Below the pieces are notes generated by a model that saw only the letters and a program-made list of their open reading frames with translations, searched no databases and was not told where the DNA came from. Made by a program: the position numbers and the translations under genes. A stretch of DNA of 64,000 nt from the NCBI RefSeq assembly GCF_044904675.1, contig NZ_JADIKJ010000009.1, positions 62,001 to 126,000 on the forward strand. The letters run 5' to 3'. Positions within the stretch are counted from its first letter, which is position 1. Every line of letters starts with the position of its first letter. This stretch comes from Dyella_B jejuensis (lineage in GTDB: Bacteria > Pseudomonadota > Gammaproteobacteria > Xanthomonadales > Rhodanobacteraceae). Below are positions 18,264 to 25,137 of the stretch, one piece after another.

Positions 18264-19019
18264 CTAGAAACCCTTCACGCTGCTGATCAGCGTACTGACG
18301 GTGAGCGACCAGCCATCGACCAGCACGAACAGCAGTAATTTGAGTGGCAGCGATATCACCAGTGGCGACAGCATCATCATGCCCATCGCCATCAGGATCG
18401 AGGCCACGATGATGTCGATCAGCAGGAACGGGATGAACAGCATGCAGCCGATCTGGAACGCGGTTTTCAATTCGCTGAGCAGGAACGCGGAAAGCTTGAC
18501 CACGAAGGCATGCTCCATCGGATCCTGCACTTCCGGCGCGTGCGCCAGTTTGGCGATCTGCGCCAGCGTGGCCTTGTTGGTCTGCGCCAGCATGAATTTC
18601 GACAACGGATGTTCCGCCGTGCGCAATGCCTCCTGCATGCTGATGCGATCCTGGTCGTAAGGCACCACCGCCTTGTCCCAGATTTCCTGCGCCACCGGAC
18701 GCATGGTCAGCATGGTCAGCACCAGCGCCACGCCGGTGATGATCCGTTGCGGCAAGCCCTGCTGCAGGCCGAGACCCTGGCGCAGCAGGGACAACACGAT
18801 GGTGTAGCGCAGGAAACTGGTCATGGTCAGCAACAGCGCGGGCACCAGCCCGAGCAGCGTCATCAGGATCAGGATCTGCGTCTTGACCGTAAACGGCTTG
18901 TCGCCGGCACCCTCGATGGTCACGGCCAGCGGTTCGGCCAGTGCCGGCTGCGCGATCAACAATCCGGGCACCAGCACTGCCAGAGTCATCCAGACGCCTT
19001 TGCGCAGCCAGCGATTCAT
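18264..19019 (-). CDS. fliP: FliP, export gate protein with signal peptide
   Basis: 251 aa. A cleavable signal peptide (residues 1-28, ending PALA) precedes four membrane helices; conserved blocks include LLTMTSFLRYTIVLSLLRQGLG, FMLAQTNKATLAQIAK and FVVKLSAFLLSELKTAFQIG. It starts within the last bases of fliN (ATGA overlap), so no fliO fits in its customary place. Confidence 0.96.
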   Translation of the reverse strand: MNRWLRKGVWMTLAVLVPGLLIAQPALAEPLAVTIEGAGDKPFTVKTQILILMTLLGLVPALLLTMTSFLRYTIVLSLLRQGLGLQQGLPQRIITGVALVLTMLTMRPVAQEIWDKAVVPYDQDRISMQEALRTAEHPLSKFMLAQTNKATLAQIAKLAHAPEVQDPMEHAFVVKLSAFLLSELKTAFQIGCMLFIPFLLIDIIVASILMAMGMMMLSPLVISLPLKLLLFVLVDGWSLTVSTLISSVKGF

Positions 19020-19351
19020 GAGGCCAATGCTCCGAGATCGTCCAGCTCGACGATCTTCAAGCCGTAGTTCTCGCCGGAGACGACTACTTCGGCACGGCCG
19101 ATCTGCGTACCGTTCACCTTGATCGCCAGCGGCTCGCCCGCCAGTCGATCCAGCTCGACGACCGAGCCGTTCTCCAGCGCGGCCAAATCCGATAGCGGCA
19201 ACGTGGCCGCGCCCACTTCCAGCGTGAGCCGAACCGGAATCTTGCGCAGCATGCGCATGGCATTCCGGCGCGGCGGCGCGGATACCGCGGCGTCTTCGAG
19301 GCCAAGCTCGTCGAAATTGAGGTCCAGGTCTTCCACGTTTTCCATGCTCAT
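19016..19351 (-). CDS. fliN: FliN, C-ring switch protein
   Basis: 111 aa, somewhat shorter than enteric FliN (137 aa). A short acidic N-terminus precedes the SpoA domain (IPVRLTLEVGAATLPLSDL, then GSVVELDRLAGEPLAIKVNG, IGRAEVVVSGENYGLKIVEL). FliN forms the lower C-ring with FliM and binds FliH. It starts 6 nt after the fliM stop and overlaps fliP by 4 nt. Confidence 0.94.
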   Translation of the reverse strand: MSMENVEDLDLNFDELGLEDAAVSAPPRRNAMRMLRKIPVRLTLEVGAATLPLSDLAALENGSVVELDRLAGEPLAIKVNGTQIGRAEVVVSGENYGLKIVELDDLGALAS

Positions 19352-19357
19352 AAAGGG

Positions 19358-20191
19358 TTACTCGAGGTTTTCAAAGCGGGTGAGGCACAGCGAACCGCCG
19401 TGCTCGACGATGGTGGCTTGGAACAGGCGCGTGTCGCCGACCAGCACCTCGGCGGTATCCGGCAAGCGCACCGGCATCACATCGCCGGGCGCCAGGCGCA
19501 TCACGTCATCCAGCAGGATTTCCTTGGTCAGCATGCGGGCCGACAACGTGATCGGCAGGCGCGCGGGCAGTGGCGTTTCGGTCTTGGCAGTTGGCGTCGC
19601 GACCGCGCGGCGCGGCACGGCGCTGGCGAAAATCAGGCTCAGCCATGCATCGTCCAGCGCGATTTCCAGCAGGCCGGTCAGGCCCAGGGCGCGCTCCTGG
19701 ATCTCGACCCGGATCACGCGGTCGCCGATCTCCGGCGTGCGCAACGGCTCGGGCGTAAAACCGCCATCGCTCGATGGCGTTACGCAAGCACGCAACACAT
19801 CCAGCAAAGCCAGGCTGGTCGCCGCGCCAAAACGCTGCTCGGTCTCGGTCTCCGGCATGCGTTCGTCAATCGTGCTTTTGTCGCCGTAGTGATAACCCAG
19901 CATCGCCAGCAACAATCGGCGGTCCAGCCGCACCGCCAGCGCACCGGCCGGCGTGGTGTAGGCACGCCATGCGGCATCGCCCTGCCCCGTCACATAGGAA
20001 CCGATGGCAACCTGCGCCACGGCGAACGATGCGCGATGACGATGATTGAAACGGCCACTCAAATGACGCGACAGCTGGCGGCCAAGGCGCTGGTTGAAGG
20101 CGTCCAGCAAATGAAAGGGCCGGCCGAGCGTGCACGGATCCAGCACGATATGCTGGCGAGCGGCGATGGAGGTGGAGGAACGCTGAGACAT
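19358..20191 (-). CDS. fliM: FliM, divergent C-ring switch protein lacking the usual N-terminal CheY-binding motif
   Basis: 277 aa, against about 330 for chemotactic FliM. I use the ATG at 20191 because a conserved upstream element (20250-20279) would otherwise lie in the coding region. The middle domain is FliM-like (LLDAFNQRLGRQLSRHLSGRF, TPAGALAVRLDRRLLLAMLGYHYG) but the usual GGxG after the last helix is replaced by YHYG. The SpoA domain is at the C-terminus (APGDVMPVRLPDTAEVLVG). No LSQxEIDALL-like N-terminal peptide is seen, even with the longer start at 20266. First gene of the fliMNPQR-flhBA operon. Confidence 0.88.
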   Translation of the reverse strand: MSQRSSTSIAARQHIVLDPCTLGRPFHLLDAFNQRLGRQLSRHLSGRFNHRHRASFAVAQVAIGSYVTGQGDAAWRAYTTPAGALAVRLDRRLLLAMLGYHYGDKSTIDERMPETETEQRFGAATSLALLDVLRACVTPSSDGGFTPEPLRTPEIGDRVIRVEIQERALGLTGLLEIALDDAWLSLIFASAVPRRAVATPTAKTETPLPARLPITLSARMLTKEILLDDVMRLAPGDVMPVRLPDTAEVLVGDTRLFQATIVEHGGSLCLTRFENLE

Positions 20192-20249
20192 CGACAGGTG
20201 GCCTGTTCGTTGACGCGATAGGCCGCCATTCTCGGCGCGGGCACCGGGT

Positions 20250-20279
20250 CGGGTAAGCAATCTCAAGCCAATCTAAATG
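20250..20279 (-). promoter_or_regulatory. Conserved element upstream of fliM, shared with fliE
   Basis: On the minus strand the core TTGAGATTGCTTAC lies about 62 nt before the fliM ATG. A 30-bp stretch matches the element upstream of fliE (35053-35082) at 24 of 30 positions, and further downstream both have GTGCCC and a following GA-AATG. The -12-like TTGC with TTGGC upstream recalls sigma-54, but the spacing is one base short and the fliE copy lacks the GG. Best read as a shared operator or promoter of early flagellar operons. Confidence 0.6.
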
Positions 20280-20298
20280 GGCGGCCGCATCGCTCGCG

Positions 20299-20479
20299 CC
20301 CTCTCCCCTTTGGGGAGAGGAAGAACAGCACGCCGCGCTCTCGCTCCCCTCTCCCCTTCGGGGAGAGGGCTGGGGTGAGGGGACAACCTCGCGGGAAAGG
20401 GTGGCGTGCATGCATGCTCCGCCCATCCTTCGCGCAGGTACCGGCCCCTCACGTCGATCCTCTCCCCGAAGGGGAGAGG
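20299..20479. repeat. Cluster of three CCTCTCCCC/GGGGAGAGG palindromes
   Basis: Palindromes at about 20299-20320 (loop TTT side), 20346-20366 (TTC) and 20459-20479 (GAA) repeat the motif found at 10241-10263 and 57279-57300. The second is followed by CTGGGGTGAGGGG, the common extension of this family. They fill the gap between fliM and flagellin (20280-20530), which contains no gene. Dispersed REP-like repeats; function unknown. Confidence 0.75.
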
Positions 20480-20531
20480 AAGAACGGCACGCGATGCTTT
20501 TTTCCTCTCTTCTTCAGGGAGGAAGAAAAGT

Positions 20532-20561
20532 AAAAAAGCCGACCCCGAGGGGCCGGCTTTT
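20532..20561 (-). terminator. Rho-independent terminator of the flagellin gene
   Basis: Read on the minus strand: A-rich start, stem GCCGGCCCC / GGTCGGC around a TCGG loop, then TTTTTT. It lies about 60 nt beyond the flagellin stop codon. The plus strand also has a short T run, so it may work in both directions. Confidence 0.88.
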
Positions 20562-20609
20562 CCTTCCATGGAACCATCAACACGCTGGAAAAAACCTTCC
20601 ATGGAACCC
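20562..20609. repeat. Two copies of CCTTCCATGGAACC in the flagellin 3' untranslated region
   Basis: Identical 14-bp units at 20562-20575 and 20595-20608, period 33 bp, each containing the palindrome TTCCATGGAA. They lie between the flagellin stop codon and its terminator and could pair with each other to form a second hairpin. Related CCATGGAA/CGATGGAA words occur upstream of the same gene. Confidence 0.7.
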
Positions 20610-20620
20610 TTGCTTGCCGA

Positions 20621-21493
20621 TTACTGGATCAGCGACAGCACCATCTGGTTCATGCTGCTGGCCTGCTTGAGCATCGCCGTGCTGGCCTGCAGCAGGATCT
20701 GCTGCGAGGACATGTTCGCGCTTTCCGACGCATAGTCCACGTCCATGATGCGGCCTTCCGCGTCAGTCGTGTTGCCTACCATGTTCGCCAGGTTGTTGTT
20801 CGTGTGTTCCAGGCGGTTCTGCACCGCGCCCAGCGCGGAACGAAGCGTACCCACCGCGTCAAGCGCCTCGCCGATCTTGTCGATCATGCTGTTCGCGTCG
20901 GAACCATCGGCGATTTCCGTTCCCGCGCTAGCGGGCGGAGTATCACTGTAGCTCGCGCTCAATGCTTGCAGCTTGGTGTCCAAGCTGGACAGGTTCGTGG
21001 ACACGTCCAGATCCAGCTGCTCCGCGCTGCTTGCGCCGATCTGGAAGGTCACCTTGTCTTTCAGTACGCCGTCGGTGGAATCGAGCAGTTTCTGGCCGCC
21101 GTAGGACGTGCGGCTGACGATGTTGTACAGCTCCGCGCCCAGCGCGTCGAACTCGGCTTGCAGCGCGCCGCGGTCGTCCTCGTTCGAGGAGCCATCGGCG
21201 GCCTGCGTGGCAAGGTCCTTCATGCGCAGCATGATGTTGGTCACNTCGCCCAAGGCGCCTTCGGCCGTCTGCAGCATCGAGGTAGCGTTCTGGGTGTTCT
21301 GCATCGCGACCTTCATGCCGCTGGTCTGCGCGTTCAGGCGCGTGGCGATCTGCAGGCCGGCCGCGTCGTCCTTGGCCGAATTGATGCGGTAGCCGGTGCC
21401 CAGGCGGGTCATCGAGGTGGAAAGCTTCGACTGCGTGGTGGCCAGGTTCTTCTGGATCGACAGCGCCGAAGTATTGGTGTGCAAGCTCAACAT
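20621..21493 (-). CDS. fliC: Flagellin (short, lateral-type)
   Basis: 290 aa. The N-terminal D0/D1 region (LHTNTSALSIQKNLATTQSKLSTSMTRLGTGYRINSAKDDAAGL) and the C-terminal one (RIMDVDYASESANMSSQQILLQASTAMLKQASSMNQMVLSLIQ) are typical flagellin; the surface D2/D3 domains are almost absent, giving a minimal filament protein close in size to lateral flagellins (LafA). RBS AGAGGAAA precedes the ATG. An ambiguous base at 21245 leaves one residue (about 83) undefined. Its own promoter and terminator make it a single-gene transcript. Confidence 0.95.
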   Translation of the reverse strand: MLSLHTNTSALSIQKNLATTQSKLSTSMTRLGTGYRINSAKDDAAGLQIATRLNAQTSGMKVAMQNTQNATSMLQTAEGALGXVTNIMLRMKDLATQAADGSSNEDDRGALQAEFDALGAELYNIVSRTSYGGQKLLDSTDGVLKDKVTFQIGASSAEQLDLDVSTNLSSLDTKLQALSASYSDTPPASAGTEIADGSDANSMIDKIGEALDAVGTLRSALGAVQNRLEHTNNNLANMVGNTTDAEGRIMDVDYASESANMSSQQILLQASTAMLKQASSMNQMVLSLIQ

Positions 21494-21565
21494 GATCGTT
21501 TTTCCTCTAAGGGAGTAGATGTATTCGATTAGGGGTTAATGCGACCGTGCTGGTCACAGGGATAT

Positions 21566-21591
21566 AAAACGACCATCGATGGAAAACTTTA
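21566..21591 (-). promoter_or_regulatory. Sigma-28-type promoter of the flagellin gene
   Basis: On the minus strand, a perfect -35 TAAAGTTT (21584-21591) is followed after 10-11 nt by GTCGTTTT (21566-21573), which resembles the sigma-28 -10 (GCCGATAA) in part. The same -10 word with a C (GTCGTCTT) is found upstream of flgM. Predicted transcription start is near 21558, about 65 nt before the flagellin ATG. fliA (25138-25896) would supply the sigma factor. Confidence 0.65.
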
Positions 21592-21623
21592 AGCGCCATG
21601 GAAAAAATTTTCACTTCCATCGA
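21576..21623. promoter_or_regulatory. 9-bp inverted repeat spanning the flagellin -35 region
   Basis: TCGATGGAA (21576-21584) and TTCCATCGA (21615-21623) are perfect inverted copies with 30 bp between them that contain the -35 element and an A/T-rich tract. A further CCATGGAA lies inside. Such placement suits an operator for a repressor or activator of flagellin transcription; this is inference. Confidence 0.45.
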
Positions 21624-21656
21624 CTTTTTTTATGTCGCGTAAAAACAGCGCGCGGA

Positions 21657-21704
21657 TACGACGAAGCCCGACAAACTATGCAAGTGTTTGCCGGGCTTCG
21701 TCGT
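21657..21704 (-). terminator. Long hairpin downstream of the flgM-flgN-muramidase operon
   Basis: TACGACGAAGCCCG-A-CAAAC and GTTTG-C-CGGGCTTCGTCGT form a long stem with one internal mismatch and a 9-nt loop. It lies about 77 nt beyond the stop of the muramidase gene (21782). A TTTTT on the minus strand follows only after about 16 nt, so it may act as a transcript-stabilising end or a weak terminator. Confidence 0.6.
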
Positions 21705-21781
21705 GTCGTAGTTACGCCGCCAAAGTGCAACGTAGCTGGTTATACCGCGCCCTTGGCGAAGCGATCAGGAAAAGCGGCGGC

Positions 21782-22552
21782 TCAGCCGCCCGCGCGCGTC
21801 ATGCGCTCGACCTGGCGCGCGACCTTCACCAGCTTTTCTTCGTAAGCGGTATCGGTGGCATAACCGCCCTGCTTCAGGCCCCGGCTGAAAGCGTGCGCAT
21901 CATTGCCGGCGTTCAACGCCGCCGCATAACGCGGATTGTCTTTCAACAAGCTGGCGTAGTCATTGAACGCGCCGGCGTAATTGGTGTAAGCGCGAAAGCG
22001 CTGCGGCAACCGTACTTGCTTGCCATCGATGTGTTCGGTCGTCATCGTGTTGACCGATGCACCGCTCCAGCTGGCGCCAGCCTTGATGCCGAACAGGTTA
22101 TAGACGCTGCGCCCGTTCGACGCCACCGGCTGCAAGCCCCAGTTGGATTCCAGCGCCGCGTGCGCGGCGATGATGTGCGGCGAGGTGCCCAGCTGCGCGC
22201 CGGCACGTTCCGCCCACGGCCCGATCTCGTTGAGAAAAGCCAAACGCTGCGCTTCGCTTGCGGTTGCACCGTCACCAGCGGAGCGCTCGACCGATGCCGA
22301 ACGGTGGTCCGCCAGATACGTGGCCAGCCACGCGCTGCTGCCGGCATCGAGCTGCGAGGGCAACGAACCGACCGCCAGTGTTGCTGGCGATGACGAGGCA
22401 AAGCCGTTTTCGATGGTGTCGCGAATGTCCGCCTGCAGCGCGCCAAAAGCCGATGAAAAGCCGCCCGCACTATCGGCGGGGCGGCCCAGCGGCAACGCGA
22501 TATCGTCGAAACCCTGGTCGACGCCGAACGGCGAGGATTCAACCCGGAGCAT
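21782..22552 (-). CDS. Stand-alone flagellar peptidoglycan hydrolase (FlgJ C-terminal / GH73 glucosaminidase domain)
   Basis: 256 aa from the ATG at 22552; an upstream start at 22570 is possible. Residues about 95-250 form a FlgJ-type glucosaminidase domain: RLAFLNEIGPWAERAGAQLG, SPHIIAAHAALESNWG with the likely catalytic Glu135, SNGRSVYNLFGIKAG, FRAYTNYAGAFNDYASLL, and GYATDTAYEEKLVKVAR. No signal peptide and no rod-cap domain, so export probably uses the flagellar pathway. It overlaps flgN by 14 nt. This supplies the domain missing from the 124-aa FlgJ encoded at 6428-6802. Confidence 0.9.
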   Translation of the reverse strand: MLRVESSPFGVDQGFDDIALPLGRPADSAGGFSSAFGALQADIRDTIENGFASSSPATLAVGSLPSQLDAGSSAWLATYLADHRSASVERSAGDGATASEAQRLAFLNEIGPWAERAGAQLGTSPHIIAAHAALESNWGLQPVASNGRSVYNLFGIKAGASWSGASVNTMTTEHIDGKQVRLPQRFRAYTNYAGAFNDYASLLKDNPRYAAALNAGNDAHAFSRGLKQGGYATDTAYEEKLVKVARQVERMTRAGG

Positions 22553-22934
22553 AAGTGTGACGCTCCCCAAGCAGTAAGCGTTGCATGGTGTCGTGCTGGC
22601 AGGCCAGCAGCTGTCCGTTGCGCAAGGTCAAGGCCTTGCATTGCGTGGCCAGGCGCTTGAGTTCCGCGCAACGCTTTTCCAGCGCCAGCTGCGCCAGCCT
22701 GCTACGCGCGGCCGGCAAGCGGCGCACCTGCGCGTTGGCGGCGGCCAGCCGCTGGGAAAGATCCCGCTGGCCCCGTTCGAGCCGGCTCACTTCGCGGGCG
22801 ATGGCATCGCTGACGCGCGCGAGCGAAGCGGTGTCCAGTTGCCTGGCCGTCTGGAATTGCTCATCGAGCATGCCGGACAGCTTGCGGTAGGCGTTCACCT
22901 CGCTATCGAGATCTTCGAGCGCGCGCTTGAGCAT
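22539..22934 (-). CDS. flgN: FlgN, export chaperone for FlgK and FlgL
   Basis: 131 aa, mostly helical and charged (ALEDLDSEVNAYRKLSGMLDEQFQTARQLD at the start), the usual size and texture of FlgN. It lies 5 nt downstream of flgM and upstream of the muramidase gene, the standard flgM-flgN pairing. FlgN is a cytoplasmic chaperone for the junction proteins. The family is poorly conserved, so the call rests on context as well as sequence. Confidence 0.83.
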   Translation of the reverse strand: MLKRALEDLDSEVNAYRKLSGMLDEQFQTARQLDTASLARVSDAIAREVSRLERGQRDLSQRLAAANAQVRRLPAARSRLAQLALEKRCAELKRLATQCKALTLRNGQLLACQHDTMQRLLLGERHTYAPG

Positions 22935-22939
22935 GGCTT

Positions 22940-23227
22940 TTACCTTTTGCCGCCGTGCACGGACATGATCAGGCCCGCGACCCGGTCGGCATCGAAGCGG
23001 ATTTCGCCGCGCTGCATCGCGGCCTTGATGTCCGCCACGCGGCTGACGTCGAAATCGGGGGCCGCCTGGCGCACGGCATCTTGGGCGAGCCGCAGGGCCG
23101 CGAGATCGTGCTCCGCGCGGATGCTGTTCGGCGCGGACGTGGAAACAGGCGCCGGAGCTGCCGCCTCGGCCGCCTTGGCGGCGATGCTGGGGATGGCGGT
23201 CGGGTTGAAGGTGGACGTGATTTGCAT
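22940..23227 (-). CDS. flgM: FlgM, anti-sigma-28 factor
   Basis: 95 aa from the ATG at 23227 (MQITSTFNPTAIPS). The disordered Ala/Pro-rich N-terminus and the C-terminal sigma-binding helices (FDVSRVADIKAAMQRGEIRFDADRVAGLIMS) are typical FlgM. It holds FliA inactive until hook completion lets it be exported. The longer reading frame from 23290 crosses the probable sigma-28 promoter and is rejected. FliA is encoded about 2 kb away on the same strand. Confidence 0.93.
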   Translation of the reverse strand: MQITSTFNPTAIPSIAAKAAEAAAPAPVSTSAPNSIRAEHDLAALRLAQDAVRQAAPDFDVSRVADIKAAMQRGEIRFDADRVAGLIMSVHGGKR

Positions 23228-23288
23228 GAGGGTTACCTTGCCTGCCTGGCGTTCGTGTCGTTGAGAGAAGAACTCGCTATATCCCGAC

Positions 23289-23315
23289 AAGACGACCGGT
23301 TGCGATACTTTTTTA
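23289..23315 (-). promoter_or_regulatory. Candidate sigma-28-type promoter of flgM
   Basis: Minus strand: TAAAAAAG (23308-23315), 11-nt spacer, GTCGTCTT (23289-23296). The spacing equals the sigma-28 norm and the -10 word differs by one base from that of the flagellin promoter. Predicted start is about 55 nt before the flgM ATG. Confidence 0.5.
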
Positions 23316-23332
23316 AATCCGTCGTGTTTGCA

Positions 23333-24244
23333 TCATGCATCTTCAGCCGCCCCGCCATCGCGCGACTGGACGGCATCGACGCCTTCGATCAGCGGCGTCA
23401 CCGACTGCGGCGCGCCGAACATCTGCTCGATCATCTTCGCGCGCTCGCGCGTCAGCACCAGGAACTCGATCCGGCGGTTCATCGCGCCATGCGGATCGTC
23501 GGTATCCATCGGCGCGCGATCGGCCATGCCGACCACCTGCAACAGATGGCTGATCGGCATGCCACCCTGCATCAGGCTGGTGCGCGCCGCCATCGCGCGC
23601 TCGCCGGAAAGATGCCAGTTGGAGCGCACGGCCGGGTTGCGGAACGGCACCGCATCGGTATGTCCGACCACCAGCAGCGAATTGCCGACCTGGGCGAACA
23701 ACTGGCCCATGCGCTGCATCAGCTGGTCGAAGCGCTGGTCCGGCACGGCACTGCCGAATTCGAAGATGCCGCGCCGATGCGTGTCGTGCAGGATCACGCG
23801 CAGGCCCGTGGGCGTGACCACGGCTTGCAGGTTGTTCTCCAGATTGGCTTCGCGGCCAAGCCTTTCCACCGTGGCCGCGAGCTTTTTCAAATCCTCTCTG
23901 GTCTCGTACTGGCGTGGCGCGGCGTCGTCACCGCTGTCCTGCGCAAGGGCGGCGTCCGCCAGCGGCTCGACCACGGCGGGCGGCACCGGGCGTGCGGAAT
24001 CGCCATCGAAAATGCCGGTCCCACCATCGTAGACAACACTGACGCCGAACTTGCGCCGCACTTCTTCCTCGTCGCGCGCACCCAGCACCCAAAGCACCAG
24101 GAACAGGCACAGCAAGGCAAGGCAGAAGTCGGCGAACGCCACTTTCCAGTTGCCGCCATGGTCTTCATGCTGTGCGCGTCGGGAAACTTTCTTGACGATG
24201 GTTTCCTCGTGGCGACGGCTGCTCTTGGGAGTCACCGCGCTCAC
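23333..24244 (-). CDS. motB: MotB, stator subunit (LafU-like)
   Basis: 303 aa, starting with GTG overlapping the motA stop (GTGA). A single membrane helix (about residues 36-55) contains the proton-binding Asp39 in VAFADFCLALL, as in proton-driven motors. The C-terminal OmpA-like peptidoglycan-binding domain (about 160-290) includes LLVVGHTDAVPFRN and NRRIEFLVL. It anchors the stator to the cell wall. Last gene of the long fliE-to-motB operon; 105 nt separate it from flgM. Confidence 0.94.
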   Translation of the reverse strand: MSAVTPKSSRRHEETIVKKVSRRAQHEDHGGNWKVAFADFCLALLCLFLVLWVLGARDEEEVRRKFGVSVVYDGGTGIFDGDSARPVPPAVVEPLADAALAQDSGDDAAPRQYETREDLKKLAATVERLGREANLENNLQAVVTPTGLRVILHDTHRRGIFEFGSAVPDQRFDQLMQRMGQLFAQVGNSLLVVGHTDAVPFRNPAVRSNWHLSGERAMAARTSLMQGGMPISHLLQVVGMADRAPMDTDDPHGAMNRRIEFLVLTRERAKMIEQMFGAPQSVTPLIEGVDAVQSRDGGAAEDA

Positions 24245-25113
24245 GCCGGCGCTCCGCCCAGCTGGCGGATCCAGCCTTCCATCTGCACGAAGCTGGGCTT
24301 GCTGCTGAGCGGCACCAGGCGGCGTCCCGCGTCAACCGCCAGCAACGGCGGCTTGCCGCCGGCATAGGCCACCAGCACCACTTTCACGCATTCCAGTTCC
24401 GATACTTCGTTCTTCACCACCTGCTGGATCATGTTGCTAAGCGGATCGAGCACGCCGTAGCACATGAATACGCCCAGGAAGGTGCCGACCATGGCCGCGC
24501 CTACCTTGTGCGCGATGATGCCGGCAGTGGCGCCGTCGGCCACGCTGTTCATCGCCATGACCACGCCGAGCACGGCGGCGATGATGCCGAAGCCGGGCAT
24601 GGCATCGGAAATCTTGCGCAACGACCTGGACGGCTGCTCCAGATCGCCGTGGATCGCCTGCAGCTCCTGGTCCAGTACGCCCTCCAGTTCGTGCGCGCTG
24701 ATCTTGCCCATCGCCATCAGGCGGAAGTTGTCGACGATGAACGCCAGCAGCTTGGGCGATGCAAGCACCATCGGATAGCGCTGGAACAATTGGCTTTCGT
24801 AGGGCGACTCGACATGCGCGTCGAGCGCCTTCAGGTCGCGGCCCACCTGTAGCAATTCGTACATCAGCATCAACAGCTGACGCTCGAATTCCAGCTTGGC
24901 GCCGGGCTTGCCGACGGTGACGATCTTGCGCAGCTGGCCCAGCAATTCACTTAGCACATGGGCCGGGTTGCCCAGCACCAGCGCGCCGAGCGCAGCGCCG
25001 AGGATGATGAGGATCTCGATCGGCTGCCACAGCACGTCGAAGCTGCCGCCCATGAACAGGAAGCCGCCGAAGACGCAGGCCACTACGATGAAAATGCCGA
25101 TTATCTGCTGCAT
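24241..25113 (-). CDS. motA: MotA, stator subunit (LafT-like)
   Basis: 290 aa with four membrane segments (about residues 4-22, 30-48, 168-188, 201-222). MotA hallmarks include PGFGIIAAVLGVVMAMNSV and the conserved VGAAMVGTFLGVFMCYGVLDPL; the cytoplasmic loop holds charged residues for contact with FliG. RBS AAGGAAAA precedes the ATG. It starts 24 nt after fliA. MotA and MotB together form a proton-driven stator dedicated to this flagellum. Confidence 0.95.
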   Translation of the reverse strand: MQQIIGIFIVVACVFGGFLFMGGSFDVLWQPIEILIILGAALGALVLGNPAHVLSELLGQLRKIVTVGKPGAKLEFERQLLMLMYELLQVGRDLKALDAHVESPYESQLFQRYPMVLASPKLLAFIVDNFRLMAMGKISAHELEGVLDQELQAIHGDLEQPSRSLRKISDAMPGFGIIAAVLGVVMAMNSVADGATAGIIAHKVGAAMVGTFLGVFMCYGVLDPLSNMIQQVVKNEVSELECVKVVLVAYAGGKPPLLAVDAGRRLVPLSSKPSFVQMEGWIRQLGGAPA

Positions 25114-25137
25114 GGTTGGTTTTCCTTCTGGGATGCG

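Noticed and set aside
20253..20275. Sigma-54 promoter in front of fliM (TTGGC...TTGC)
   Set aside because: GG and GC are separated by 9 instead of 10 bases, and the conserved copy before fliE has CG instead of GG. Kept only as an unassigned shared element.
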